Assembly (NCBI RefSeq): GCF_907164915.1
Contig: NC_061863.1
Coordinates: forward strand, 38,785,382 to 38,849,381
Length of the DNA: 64,000 nt
Direction: 5' to 3'
Source of the DNA: Impatiens glandulifera
Taxonomy: Eukaryota > Streptophyta > Magnoliopsida > Ericales > Balsaminaceae
In this document: one piece after another, positions 36,276 through 49,004 of the stretch
Position numbering within the stretch: position 1 is the stretch's first letter
How the letters are laid out: each line of letters opens with the position of its first letter
The notes under the pieces: model-generated
Databases searched by the model: none
Seen by the model: the letters and a program-made list of their open reading frames with translations, nothing else
What the model was told of the DNA's origin: nothing
Translations under genes and position numbers: made by a program

Positions 36276-37140
36276 TCACCATGTGTACCTCTCAGGGATC
36301 ATGCATGAAGAGACAAACCTATTAAACCGTATACGTGATATCAAGACGAGAAAATAAAGCATCAGCCAGACTGTGGTACAAAAAAGAATCTGAGATAGGA
36401 GAAAAGACTGAAGCCCCATGTTTCGGTGTGGTATCAAAGTCATAGTTGACATCTTACAAGATGACATACCCGCACAGTTTACAATCTCACACGCATATTT
36501 TCGTTGAGAGAGTCCATTTGCATGAGATCCAAAAATAATTCAAGGGACCCAAATTCTTCATAACAAATTTTCGTACTCAAACTAAAGATGAAGAATCGGC
36601 GGAGAGAGTTAGAGGATGTTGTAATATTATATCATCAACATACAATAAAAAGTATTCCATGTGATCACCCTAGTGAAACACCAACAATGAGTGATCTGAA
36701 ATAGTCCAGGAAAAAACAAGTGTGGACACAAAATATGTAAATCATTTGTTCCAAACTCGAGGAGCCTGCTTTAAACGATACAATGATTTTTTCAAACGAC
36801 AGACATGATGAGAAAATGAGGAATCTCTGAACCCAGGGAGTTGATGCATGTAGACAACATCATCAACAATGCCATGGAGTAAAGCATTATTTACATCAAG
36901 TTGGTGAATTGACCCTTTCTTCGATAGGGCAAGACTGAGGACCAACTGAATAGTGGCCTATTTGACAACAGGACTGAAAGTATCCTCACAATCAACGTGA
37001 ACCTATTGAGTTTTTCCATCACCTACAAGACGGGGTGTATGCATCTCAAAAGAATCATCAATATAGTCTTTATGATTAAAGGATCCATAAAGAACGAATA
37101 ATATTAACATCATTTGGACGGGGAATCAACTCCCACTTCT
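36276..37140 (-). pseudogene. Copia C reverse transcriptase
   Basis: Minus-strand IHQLDVNNALLHGIVDDVVY, CRLKKSLYRLKQAPRVWNK and YVDDIIL (complement of 36631-36642) are the RVT_2 core. The frame is broken by several stops. Confidence 0.9.
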
Positions 37141-37256
37141 TATTAACAATTCAAACATTAAACTCTTCCTACATGGCTAACTTTCGGTTCGAACGATTAT
37201 GAGGTAAATGAGATTTAGACCTAGTAGAAAGAAGGTTAAAAATACGTTTAGGTCAA

Positions 37257-37336
37257 CCCCCCCCCCCCCCCCACACACACTAACTTCGAGTGACCGATCG
37301 AAGAGAAGAGGGAGGGGGAAGGGGAGGGAGAGGAGG
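37257..37336. repeat. C16 homopolymer with (AC)n, then a G-rich tract
   Basis: A run of about sixteen C (37257-37272) followed by acacacac lies about 35 bp from a purine/G-rich block gggagggggaaggggaggga (about 37310-37330). Both lie in the proline-rich linker between Copia C integrase and RT. The C run offers G-quadruplex potential on the minus strand, the other block on the plus strand. Confidence 0.85.
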
Positions 37337-37353
37337 TAATTACTAATGATGAA

Positions 37354-38160
37354 TTATATATGGTGATGGAGGATCATTGAGAAAATCATACGAGAGTGGA
37401 GGGGACTAAATTTTAACAAAAGGAAAACGAGACTCATCAAAGATGACGTGACGATAAATAATGATTTTATCATTTGATATGTCAAAACACTTATAGTCTC
37501 GGTGATTCGGTGGGTATCCAAGAAAGACACATGGGGTAGAACGTGGAAGAAGTTTATGACTCGTCGTGGATTGAAATAGATATTAACACAAAAACCCAAA
37601 CACGTGTAAATGATCATACATTGAATCCTTGCGGTACAAATGCTATAACAGAGTAACATGTGCCATGTGTTTACGCAGAAGAATGTTTAGGAGGTATGTG
37701 GCCATTTGGAGAGCATGATGCCAAAATAAGGTGGGTATCTTAGCATGAGTGAGTAATTTACGAATCATATTATTGATAGTACAAAACTGTCTTTCGGCCT
37801 TGCCGTTCTGAGACGAAGTGTGAGGACATGAGAAGCGAAAGGTCATCCTATGCGTGGACACAAATTCCCTAAACGAATGATTATCGAATTCCCTCCCATT
37901 ATCACATTGAAAATTTTTTATATCCCTCTCAAATTGGGTTTTGACGAGTGTCCGAAATTGCAAGAAATCATTAAACACTTGGGATTTATGAGATAAAGGG
38001 AATGTCCACAAAAAGGACGAAAAGTCATTGAGAAACAAAACATAATATATATGGTCCATAGAACTTAACACATGAGACGTCCATAAATCACTATGAATAA
38101 TGTTAAACGGTAACAAAGAAATCTAAGTAGAAGTCTTAAACGACAAACGAACATGTTTTC
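37354..38160 (-). pseudogene. Copia C integrase
   Basis: Minus frame shows HSDLWTSHVLSSMDHIYYVL (first Asp), QCDNGREFDNHSFREFVSTH (second Asp), SCPHTSSQNGKAERQFCTIN (catalytic Glu) and ATYLLNILLRKHM. The D-D-E triad is preserved in a 157-codon frame (37643-38116). The continuation is frameshifted. Confidence 0.92.
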
Positions 38161-38307
38161 CCAATAAACACGAAGGACATATATGAGAAACATGTTGTTT
38201 ATTACAATGAATTAATTTATTTAATCTAAGAGATTCAAAAGTTATAGTTGCTAGAATGATCCAAGAAACTATGCCATAAGTATGGCAACAAAAACAGAAG
38301 ACGACAC

Positions 38308-39712
38308 CTAACTCCCAATTGTGACTGGATATAGATCCCCATGACTGTCACATCTCATTAGACGCGTCCCCATCCAAAAATCCTTAACAGAAAACCCAAA
38401 ATGATCAAACTCAACAAACACAGAATTATCCGTAGTGAATTTACGAACATAAACTAGATTCTTAACAAGAGTTGGAGCATGGAGAACATTATTCAAGGTA
38501 AGTTTAAGATTCGAAGAAGAAATAGTTATATGCCCAATACCCGAAATCGGAATCATCTTACAATTACCTGCAAGAATATCATGTTTAATGCTTGAATTGA
38601 AATAAGACGAGAGAGTACCTTTTTGAGATTTCATGTGGGATATCGCACTCGTGTCCATGTACCATGTCGGATCAGGAGACGTAATACCAAGGGTATACAT
38701 GGTTGATTCAATGTCTGTCGGAGTTAGTGGACATTGAGCCATGTATGCTTGCAGACCAAGGAGACCCAACTATTATTGTGGCGTCGACAAACGAGAGTTG
38801 GAAGAAGGTATCTTCCATTGAGCCGTTGGATACGGGCATGGAGGAGAAGCCCATGGCCTCTACCAAGACAATGATGGTGGGCCTAAATGACCAGCCCATT
38901 GTTGCGGTCAAGGAGAAGGAGGTCGACTTTGGACATGGTATTGGGATTGCCCTGATCGACCCCCATTACGAGTATTCTTCTTCTCTAGATTCTGCCGAGA
39001 TCCCCAACGATGGCATACAATTTGACCCTTTCATCCTAGACACATCAGAGACAAGAGCTACACCCGACGTTGTTGCCGAACTAGAGGTCACCCGCTTCAC
39101 CAAAACAAATTCCTCCAAAATCAACATGGATCGCGCTTGGTAGAACTAAGACAAAGGATCACTCTACCAGAATAACGTCACCACCCCGTTTTAAGCCTCC
39201 GCCTACGACCAACTACAATATGAGGTGGTCATTCGAGACTGGGCTACCAACGCCCTACAACTAATCGACTAAAGCTTTAATACAATTACAATAAGTCAAG
39301 ACCCAAGAAAAATCCTCCATGATGGTTGTGGAAAACTCTTGCTCGAGGGAAACCGCATAAGAATGACGGTTATCTTGAAAAATCACACATATTCGTGTCC
39401 AAACTTGCTCAGTTGTAGAGTCCGATTCCAAGATCGTGTGAAGGAGATCCTATGAGATTGTAAAAAAGATCCAATGAAGGACAGTGGCATCGAGAGTTAG
39501 CCACATATCTTTCTCTTCATCCGTCAATGATGGCGGTAGAACATGAACCGACGAGATTATGTGATGAAGGACCCAATGAGAACATGCATGGATCTTGAAC
39601 AACTCCGCTCATGTCGTGTATTAAACGTTTTTTAACTCAATAATAATAGAGATGTGATTCTTGATGTTGGAAACGGCAAGGATCAGGTGAAATCTTTGTT
39701 TGTTACTCGTCA
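38308..39712 (-). pseudogene. Copia C gag and protease
   Basis: Gag starts MTSNKQRFHLILAVSNIKNH at 39712 and shows DMWLTLDATVLHWIFFTIS, QVWTRICVIFQDNRHSYAVS and LEQEFSTTIMEDF (UBN2-like). A Q/P/W-rich gag tail is followed by ESTMYTLGITSPDPTWYMDT (protease W-Y-M-D-T-G, here with S for G) and LNNVLHAPTLVKNLVYVRKF. Stops in gag. The plus-strand frame at 38703-39143 is its antisense shadow. Confidence 0.88.
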
Positions 39713-40084
39713 TTAGAAAAGAAAAGTGATTGAAGAGAAGATGAACTGAAGATGAATTGTTAGGATACGGCGTAAAAGAGTGTGTTAGATAAAGGGAAAA
39801 TTGTTAGATTAAGTTAAAGAATTAATAAGAGGGAATTAAGATTAGAAGGAAATCAATTACTTAAGAGAAACATTTTAATTGAACTTAGAATAATTAATTA
39901 AGACATAGTTTTGATGATGCGTCATAGTTTTGATGATGTGATTAAATAAAACTAAGTCCTATAAATGTTTGCGTAGGTAAAACTAAGGAAGCACGGGTAG
40001 ACGTCTGGACAGACATCTCAACAACAGATCTATGAGGAAGCGTATGCAAACGTCTCAACAGAAGAGCTAAGAAGAAGCGTGATC

Positions 40085-40230
40085 AAATATCTCAAGATGA
40101 GTAAACGTCTCAAGATGAGCAGGTGTCTCAAGATGAGAAGACGTCTCAAGATGAGCAGACGTCTCAAGATGAGCAGACGTCTTAAGATGAGTAGATGTCT
40201 CAAGATGAGCACATGTCTTAAAGCTGAAGG
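40085..40230 (+). repeat. 18-bp tandem repeats with GACGTC cores in U3 of LTR D
   Basis: About eight imperfect units of tctcaagatgagcagacg. Several contain the palindrome GACGTC; others read AACGTC, GATGTC or GGTGTC. The array lies some 350 bp upstream of the TATA box. Open frames on both strands here (40030-40267) are repeat artefacts. Confidence 0.9.
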
Positions 40231-40578
40231 AAGCGCGAGAAAACGTCTTGCTTTAGCAGCAATCTAAAGAAGTGATCTACTTATCTGCACAACTCATCAG
40301 TACATCCAACATAGTTCGTTATAAGCAGGCTTTCTACTCAGCTTATTACAACTATCACCAAGTGCTCAAACATTAGAAAGTCGATACGTATCTATATATT
40401 TGATTCGACTGTTGCCTACATCAAAGGACATCATAGTATAACATTAAATCCCTGAACTTATAAACAGCGGATCACTATAGCTCCGGTACAGAGGATCCCC
40501 AAATATCTGGATTTGAGGTACGACGAATCTTTCTTAGTCATTTCACAATCCAAGAATTAGATTCGACCGTTACTTCAT

Positions 40579-40586
40579 TATAAAAG
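40579..40586 (+). promoter_or_regulatory. TATA box of LTR D
   Basis: TATAAAAG, positionally equivalent to the TATA boxes of the other three LTRs of the family. Confidence 0.6.
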
Positions 40587-41157
40587 AGCTTCAGAGTACA
40601 ACAATGATCTCTCTTGTTCACGTGCTCACACAAGTTCTAGAAGTTTTGAAGGTTCTTCATTCTCTTACTCTCTCTCTCTCTCTCTCTCATTGTAAAAGCA
40701 TACATTGTATAAGCTGAGATCATATTCAATATTGTAAGTTGAACAGAAGTTGTCTGTTGAACAGAAGTTGTCTGTTCAACAAAGTGATTACTAGGAGTTC
40801 AGAACAGGCAGTTGTTAAGTCATGGGTTTTTGACTGGGTTAGTGTAGAAGTTATACAAACTAAATCCTTCTAGTGAAATCCTTCTGGAAGCCGAAAAAGG
40901 GATGACGTAGGAGTTTTAACTCCGAACATCCATAAAACTCTTTGTGTCATTTACTTTCTGCATCTTTCCTTCTTGCATTTACTACTTCAAATCTAGCAAA
41001 CGTTTTCGTACTTGAATCTGTTTCAAGAGCTTGTGAAGATTTGTCAAGAGAATAGAAACGAGTTTTAAATCTCTAACATGATTAAAACCGAATTGAAAGT
41101 CAAGTATAACTTAACAACATTCAATCCCCTCTTTTGTTGTTGTATTCGATCCTAACA

Positions 41158-41960
41158 ATTGGTATCAGAGCAGGAGTTTCTATTCTCAAGCAAAGTAATC
41201 ATCCAAATCATGTCTCTCCTAAACAAAATCCCAATGTTCACCAAGGAATGTTATGATGATTGGAAGATCAGGATGCATGCTCATTTGACTGTTCTAAATG
41301 ACGATATGTGGTACGTCATCACTGATCGTCCAATAAAAATCCAAACGATCAGCACTGTTACAACTGTTGGTGCTCTTGAGATGAAGGAGAAACCAAGATA
41401 TTCTATTCAAGACGCTAGACAAAAACATGTTCAAAAAAATAAAGGCATGCTCCACGGTCAAAGAGGTATGGGAGAAGCTGACACAACTTTGCGAAGACAA
41501 CGATCAAACTAAAGTGAACAAACTTATGGTTTCCATGCAAAAGTTCGATAGCATCAAAATGTGGCCTGGAGAAACAATGACTAAATTTGACGAACGGTTC
41601 AGCAACATTGTCATTGAGCTCTCAACTCGAGGAAAAACATACGAGAGGTTGTTTTCAAGGTGGTGAGAGCCCAGAATGGGACATAAAGACAATGGCCATG
41701 AGGGAATCAAAAGACCTCAATAAAATGGTGTTGCACGACCTCTTCGATGATCTTAAAGCTTACGAGTTTGAAATAAACTCAAGAAACGGAGAGGAGCCGT
41801 CTACATCTACCATCACTAAAGCGCTGGTGGCCGCCGAAGAGTCATCTACTGCTACAGTTGCAAAGTCTGCTGAGTAGATCAGCGACGACGCAATGTCACT
41901 CTTCGTCAAGATGTTTGGCAAATTCATGAGGAAGAACCAATCCAACTCTAATTTTATCCT
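41158..41960 (+). pseudogene. Element D: primer-binding site and partial gag
   Basis: After TGGTATCAGAGCAG the plus strand encodes, in three frames joined by frameshifts, a Copia gag: MSLLNKIPMFTKECYDDWKI with RMHAHLTVLNDDMWYVI, then ACSTVKEVWEKLTQLCEDND with VSMQKFDSIKMWPGETM, then TMAMRESKDLNKMVLHDLFD with DLKAYEFEI. The order and motifs fit UBN2-type gag. The element stops around 41960, where a TA-1 repeat begins, so pol and the 3' LTR are lost. Confidence 0.88.
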
Positions 41961-41964
41961 AATA

Positions 41965-43716
<1,752 letters not shown>

Positions 43717-43930
43717 ATCTCAATCACATTTGGTTAAAGGTTGTATTTGTTTTGTTAGGTTGCAAGTTCGAAACCTACAAATAATATTTTTAAATTTATT
43801 TTTAACCGTTTTAAGTTTATGGGCGGGTCAACTCACAATTCGACCAAAATATTCATTTACTCTCACATAAATATTCAAATTAACCATAGTTCTCGACCCA
43901 GCAATCCGGAAACTTTAAAAATTAAGCATC

Positions 43931-43961
<31 letters not shown>
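43717..43961 (+). mobile_element. Repeat family TA-1, copy c
   Basis: Carries tttggttaaaggttgt, the B-box-like gttgcaagttcgaaacct, gtttatgggcgggtcaactc, tctcacataaatattcaaat and ctcgacccagcaatccgg, ending attaagcatcat plus (TA)n (43933-43961). The tRNA-like A box is worn. Followed at once by copy d. Confidence 0.65.
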
Positions 43962-43964
<3 letters not shown>

Positions 43965-44229
43965 TTAAAAATTTAAACTTTTATTGTTAAAATGTCTCGC
44001 GTTAATCAAATTTGGTGTTGAATCTTAAATATAAAGTGTTGTTAGCTTAGTTGGTTAAAGGGTTGTACTTGTTTTGTTAGGTTGCAAATTCGAAATCTAT
44101 AAGTAATATTTTTAAATTTATTTTTAACTGTTTTAAGTTTATGGGTGGGTTAACTCACAATCCGACCCAAGTATTCATTACTCTCACATAAATATTCAAA
44201 TTAACCAAACTCTCGACCCGACAATCCTA
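43965..44229 (+). mobile_element. Repeat family TA-1, copy d
   Basis: The best-preserved tRNA-like motifs of the family: gttagcttagttggttaaag (A-box-like) and gttgcaaattcgaaatct (B-box-like), about 35 bp apart. The 60 bp upstream (ggtgttgaatcttaaatata) also match copy a, so the repeat unit starts before the tRNA-like part. Ends ctcgacccgacaatcctac without a TA tail. Confidence 0.65.
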
Positions 44230-44319
44230 CACGCAAATATAAAGCAACTAAGTTGTGTCATGTTATATGGTCTTGAAAATACGAGCTCATACAACCAATT
44301 CAAAGTGTCATGCTAAATC

Positions 44320-44457
44320 ATTCATCAATGTTGCCATGCAACAACCTCTCATGCGCATCTATAATTCTATCTCCTTTGTTTGTAATAAAAAAAAGTGAAG
44401 AAAAAAGCAATAAATCATTTAGGAACAAAATCATCTTGAATACTATAAGAAAAACTT
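44320..44457. repeat. Shared downstream repeat R, copy 1
   Basis: Similar to 50091-50209. Common words are attcatcaatgttgccat, tttgtttgtaa, catttaggaacaaa, atcatcttgaatactata and gaaaaactt. It lies 172 bp beyond the PARN-like stop codon; the other copy lies about 300 bp beyond the EDR2-like stop codon. Same orientation. Origin unknown. Confidence 0.7.
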
Positions 44458-44628
44458 ATACAAAATCTTGATTAGATTATAAATATTGATGCACTACAAC
44501 TTCTCAAATCCAACAATGGATTTGCATCATCGAAATCAGAAATGAAGTATTTAAGTGTATCTAATTTACAGAGGCTAATTTCATTTTCAGAACAAAATCA
44601 AAAACCAAGATATTTCTTCCTTTTTGTT

Positions 44629-47413
44629 CTAAAGATCATCAAGGTCAATCATCAGATCATCATCCCATATGATCTCCGATGGATCATCAAGATGTGTTCC
44701 AGAAAGATCGTGGCCATCCAGCATCACTGCTCTATCCAGAGCATCTGCTAAATCAACTTCCCACATCCCCATCTGACAAGCCTTGCTATATGTTCCATAA
44801 GAGGCCGCACTTAATAATCCTCCCGAGGAATGCATGGCCTTTAGAAAGCATTCAGAAGAGCCAGGTTTCGAAAAGGCAACCACTGCACAGCTCTTGTCCA
44901 ATAACCGGATGTCAGAAAATGCTTCTTCATCATGGGAAGAGAAAGAGCTATTACAGAGGATTTTCTTTAGCAATTGAGCTGACGTCCCCTTCTTGAACCC
45001 CCATATGAAAACTAAATCCTTCACACTGACTGTTCTTCTGTTGTCAAAGTTGTTCACGTAAGATTTCAGACCGCCATCTTTACTTTTTCCCAGACTTTCC
45101 GGATTCACCTTCATAACAGAGCATATTTTTGCAAATATTTCGCCTATCCTTACAGCATTACTCCCCAATCCCAATGTTTTTCCATCACCTGTAATGTATG
45201 AAACTTAGTGTCCATAATAGTAGGAAAAAAATAATAATAATTTACTACCTCCACGAGAGATTTCCATATCTGGTGTCGTATAAAGGTGTCTCCTCACTTC
45301 TTTCATAAGATGACCAACATCAACTACATAGGGAAAATTCAGGAGCAACGAGCTCTTGAATTTATCAAATGTTGGAGGCAAAGAAGCAATAAATTTTGAA
45401 TATATGAATGAAAAATCTGCACAAGTCAAGATCAAAACAAAATTTATTTTAGTGAACTCAGTTCACCAGCTCCAGTCATTGAGATAATAACAAAAGGTTA
45501 GCTTCTTTAGATGAGGAGAAAGAAGACCATTGAGTGAGTTGTGGGCAATTATAGGTTTCTCTGATGTGGAAATCAAATCAATCACCTCTCGAAAACCACG
45601 AACATGCTTGTTTTGTTCCTTTTCCTGACTTTGTAGCTCTTTCTGTTAAGTAAAATTCTAAATTGTATTATGATGCATTTTTCATCATAAAATATAAAAG
45701 TTTCTCACATGCCTCGAAAAGAATCTTGTCTTCTTCAGAACTAGTTAAAACAATCCGAACTGCCTGGGCTCCTCCACCTTTGGCTGGAACTATCATTGGT
45801 ACAAAATCATTGAATTCCCCCAAGACCTGGAGAACCCAAAAACATAAACAAAAAATTAATAAAGCAAGACCGACACTACAGACATCAAATAATTGTATAA
45901 ATTTTCTGATTCTACCTCTAAAATCAGCTGCACTTGACGGTCACTACAGACATCAATGCTCAAGCAGGGTCTGGAGCTATATTCTCCACTTCCTAACATA
46001 AGCTTCTGCAGTGATTTGATTAAAGCTTCTGCAACTATCAAGAAAGTAAACCAGTAATGCACTAAATGGTATATAAATTAACTAAATGGAAGTGCCGCAA
46101 CAATGTTCTCACCTTCAGTCTTTTTTGTGCAGGAATCATCATTGAATGCCTTTCTCCAATTTTTAACTCGTGATCTTATCCTTTCGCTGAAAATGGAATC
46201 GGCTACTGAGGGGGTAGAAATAGAGTTTGCCATATAGTCACTGGGCACCAGATTTCCTATCTTCTCTCTTGAGAGAGATTCTTGTTCTCTAGACAGATAT
46301 GTTATGCCTACCAATTAAGTCCCCATTTAAAAGAAAGAAAAAACAACAAGGGGATAGGTTAAAAACACAAAGAATAAGGATAAACAAGCAATTAGGAAAA
46401 TGTATAAAAAAGAGCTAGAGAAAGGATACAACTAGTTTAACATGTAAGCATCAATAATCCATGTTGTATTCAACAAAACCATATGCTTTAGTTTCGAAGC
46501 AAACTCAAGAATCTCACCATCGTATATGCAGGCATTGAAATCGAATCCTTCTTGAGCCATTGGAGTAAGGTATGATGGTTGACAAGAAAAAGTATATGAT
46601 GGCATGCCTAAATTCAACACATCTCTAGGAAATAAATGGAAGTTGTACCTGCACCAACAAATAGTAAATTATATAAAAGTACATTGAACTAAGAATGGTA
46701 TACATTTTTTACAAAGAAGAGAAGAACAAAAAAGCATAACTTCATATCAATGAGGGTTTTATACAGATTAAAATGTATTCTACTTGATGAAATTCTTCTA
46801 TATGATAGTGATCATGTATGATGCGAAAAAACTCAATGCCCTGTCAAAACCCATGTTGGTAATGAAATCCTCAAACCCTACAAACCCTCAGAATTCAGAT
46901 CCCTCACAACCTTAATGGTTTCAATCATTCATCCACTTTTCATGACAACCTTAATGGTTTAGAAAAAAACAGTTTTGGACAACAATCTACAATGGATGGC
47001 CATACAATTTACTGGGTTTCTCAAGTTTCATGTGAAGAGTCCAGATGAAGTATACATTTACTGAGATAGATGACTTACGGGTGAGAAATAAGCTTGGAAG
47101 ACCTAACAGAGATGGGACAAACGGCAAACTGAAGAACCTGGAACCTGTCGGCGGCATACTTGGCCTTGAAATAGGCGGTGTCGGAAGTATCAATAGGAAG
47201 GAGACGATGCCAAGACGAAGAGTAGGAACCTGTGTTCCGGAGTGAAACGGAGATGAAATCAGATGAATGGACATGATCTTCTAACTGTTGCAAAGCCTCC
47301 GTGAAATTGGTTTTGGTTACTTGTAGTACCGTCGGCCATTGACGCCGGCTCTGGTTTGCGGCGGCGGCAGCATAGGTGCAGAGGAAGCGCTTCTGTAGCT
47401 TACCAAGAAGCAT
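44629..47413 (-). CDS. PARN-like: PARN-like CAF1-family protein (poly(A)-specific ribonuclease-like)
   Basis: Eight coding exons read right to left: 47079-47413, 46518-46648, 46113-46307, 45916-46034, 45713-45826, 45528-45642, 45249-45416, 44629-45188. Total 1737 nt, 578 aa, with phases closing exactly. The N-terminus MLLGKLQKRFLCTYAAAAAN suggests an organellar presequence. VTKTNF, AKYAADRFQVLQFAVCP, FHLFPRD, MPSYTFSCQPSYLTPMAQEG and GFREVIDLI..KPIIAHNSLND mark the CAF1 domain of PARN. PARN removes poly(A) tails using four acidic residues. Here the first two align to Ser57 and Arg59 (DFISVSLRNTG), the fourth to Asn403; only Asp337 (HNSLND) remains. Catalysis is therefore doubtful, and an RNA-binding or regulatory role is inferred. 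Intron 5 appears to be GC-AG. No stop or frameshift is seen. Confidence 0.88.
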
Positions 47414-47520
47414 TTCTCCTACTACATTAAATTTCTGAAACAGTTTTATTCATTTGTTTGGTTTACTTTCTCGTATTAATTTGTTTGGTTTGCTTATTTA
47501 TGTATATTTATAGTTACCGA

Positions 47521-48168
47521 TAAGGATGGCAATTTAAAACCTTTTTGTGAAAATCGAACCGAATTATCCCGTTTGGGACGGTTTTTCCCCAAAACCGAAT
47601 GGGGATGGGACGATGATGATATTTGTGTACCCGCCCCGTCCCAATTTCTCTCCGTTTCTGCCCCGAACATCATAAACATAATTAAATATATTAAATTATC
47701 AATATATTTATTTATTTACTATATTTTATAAGAGCGATGAGGTTATTTCTTTATAATAATATAAAATTTTAATATATTATAATAGAGAAATGATTAGGTG
47801 AGGGAATGACGTGGCATAATCTTATTCGCTGAAAAAAATCAAATAATTTCTCTTTTTTCTCTCCTTCCTCCCACTTTTACATTTTCCAACAGGTGATGCC
47901 ACGTCATTCCAAATTCCCTCACTAAATCCCTTACTCTATCACTCCTCATTATAATATATATTATATTAAAAATTCTGTTTATATAATTTTATTGTATAAT
48001 TTTTATTTTATTTTAAATAAAAATAATTATTAACGGTGTCTTGCGGGATTCTCCGAAATAAAAAAAAACGAACGGGACGAAAATGGTATTAAAAAAATTC
48101 CCAAAATTAAAACGGTGCGAGAACAGTAAATGCATTCTCCGTCTCAAACCGCCCCATTGCTATTCCTA
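47521..48168. mobile_element. hAT-like element just upstream of the PARN-like gene
   Basis: Ends TAAGGATGGCAAT and ATTGCTATTCCTA are imperfectly inverted and flanked by GTTACCGA (47513-47520) and GTTACCAA (48169-48176), 7/8 matching an 8-bp hAT target duplication. Subterminal regions carry cgggacggttttt, ccgccccgtccc, gggacgaaaa and ccgccccattgc words. It begins 108 bp upstream of the PARN-like start codon, so it bounds or forms part of that promoter. A MITE is nested inside. No transposase. Confidence 0.8.
47783..47953. mobile_element. MITE nested in the hAT-like element; ABRE-type ACGTGGC in both arms
   Basis: Left arm tataatagagaaatgatt...gagggaatgacgtggcat is inverted on the right (atgccacgtcattcc...ccctcac...tcactcctcattata). 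ACGTGGC stands at 47809-47815 and its complement at 47898-47904. A truncated relative is at 34470-34565. Exact ends and target duplication are uncertain because the flank is itself palindromic and TA-rich. Confidence 0.65.
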
Positions 48169-48340
48169 GTTACCAAAAAGAAATTACAAAATGTTAAACC
48201 TTATTTGAATTTTAATTATTGTAAATTTGTTATATTATTTAATATTTAAATTTTTATTTATTTGTTTATTTTTTATTTATATTATTTTATAATTTAATTT
48301 TTTTTATATGTAATTTTTTATTTGAATTAAAAATAATTAA

Positions 48341-48341
48341 T

Positions 48342-48379
<38 letters not shown>
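48341..48379. repeat. (TA)n microsatellite
   Basis: Uninterrupted TA run. Confidence 0.9.
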
Positions 48380-48383
<4 letters not shown>

Positions 48384-49004
48384 TTATTGATAGAACCAAA
48401 ATGTAAGAATAAATGATGTTTGAAAAAGAAATAAAACTTATATTTTTATTTTATTGATCAATTTAATTGGCTGGATTGGAAAATTCATTGTTATATAATA
48501 CAAATACTGAAATTTAATTTAAGAAATAAAAACAGTAATAATAAATTGTATATAAGTTAAACAGTTTGTCTTGTGAATATTTGTTCCTTTTATAAAATAG
48601 AAAGAAAAAAAACTTCTATTTTTATTATTATTATTATTATTATTATTAACAATATTTCAAATAACTGTTAGTTCAAGTTGATAAAACTTAACTATAATAA
48701 AAAGTCTAATTACAATCAAATTATGCATTGCATTGAGTTCTAAGTCAATTTAAAGATTGAATTTCATCATTTTCATATGCTGTCTTCGTACATTCAGACC
48801 TGAATTTCATCATTTTCATCCAAAAGGGACAAAAGGATAAAAGATTAGACTAATAAGTACTTGAAATAATTATTGAGATAGATACTAAATAATTAGTTCA
48901 ATTCTTTTAGAGATTACTAGTATATTCTTCAGTGAATTTCACTAATGAGAAATTACAAATAATATAAAATCTGAAGACTAAATCATCTCATCTGATTAAA
49001 GATA

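Larger units (their letters stand above)
35700..39758 (-). mobile_element. Copia C: degenerate LTR retrotransposon body
   Basis: Gag (38770-39712), protease (38308-38680), integrase (37360-38160), RT (36440-37140) and RNase H (35700-36170) fragments lie in Copia order on the minus strand with many stops and frameshifts. No LTRs or primer site were found. The leader just upstream of the gag ATG (39712) ends at 39758, where the TGTTAGGAT terminus of element D begins, so D probably inserted there and separated or replaced the 5' LTR. Confidence 0.85.
39759..41157 (+). repeat. 5' LTR of element D (long-LTR Copia family, copy 3)
   Basis: Termini TGTTAGGAT (39759-39767) and ATCCTAACA (41149-41157) are a perfect 9-bp inverted repeat and obey the TG...CA rule. 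The primer-binding site TGGTATCAGAGCAG follows from 41159. Inside are the U3 18-bp array (about 40085-40230), TATAAAAG (40579-40586), a (CT)n tract near 40668-40688, and the conserved gggatgacgtaggagtt...aactccgaacatccataaa block at about 40898-40935. Confidence 0.8.

Noticed and set aside
38703..39143. 146-codon plus-strand ORF with protein-like composition
   Set aside because: It is antisense to the gag C-terminal region of Copia C, which reads as gag (QQ..W..PP, then ..TPTDIESTMYTLG) on the minus strand.
40030..40267. Short ORFs on both strands with MSRCLKMSRRLK-like or ILRRLL-like repeats
   Set aside because: They arise from the 18-bp U3 repeat of LTR D, whose period is a multiple of three.
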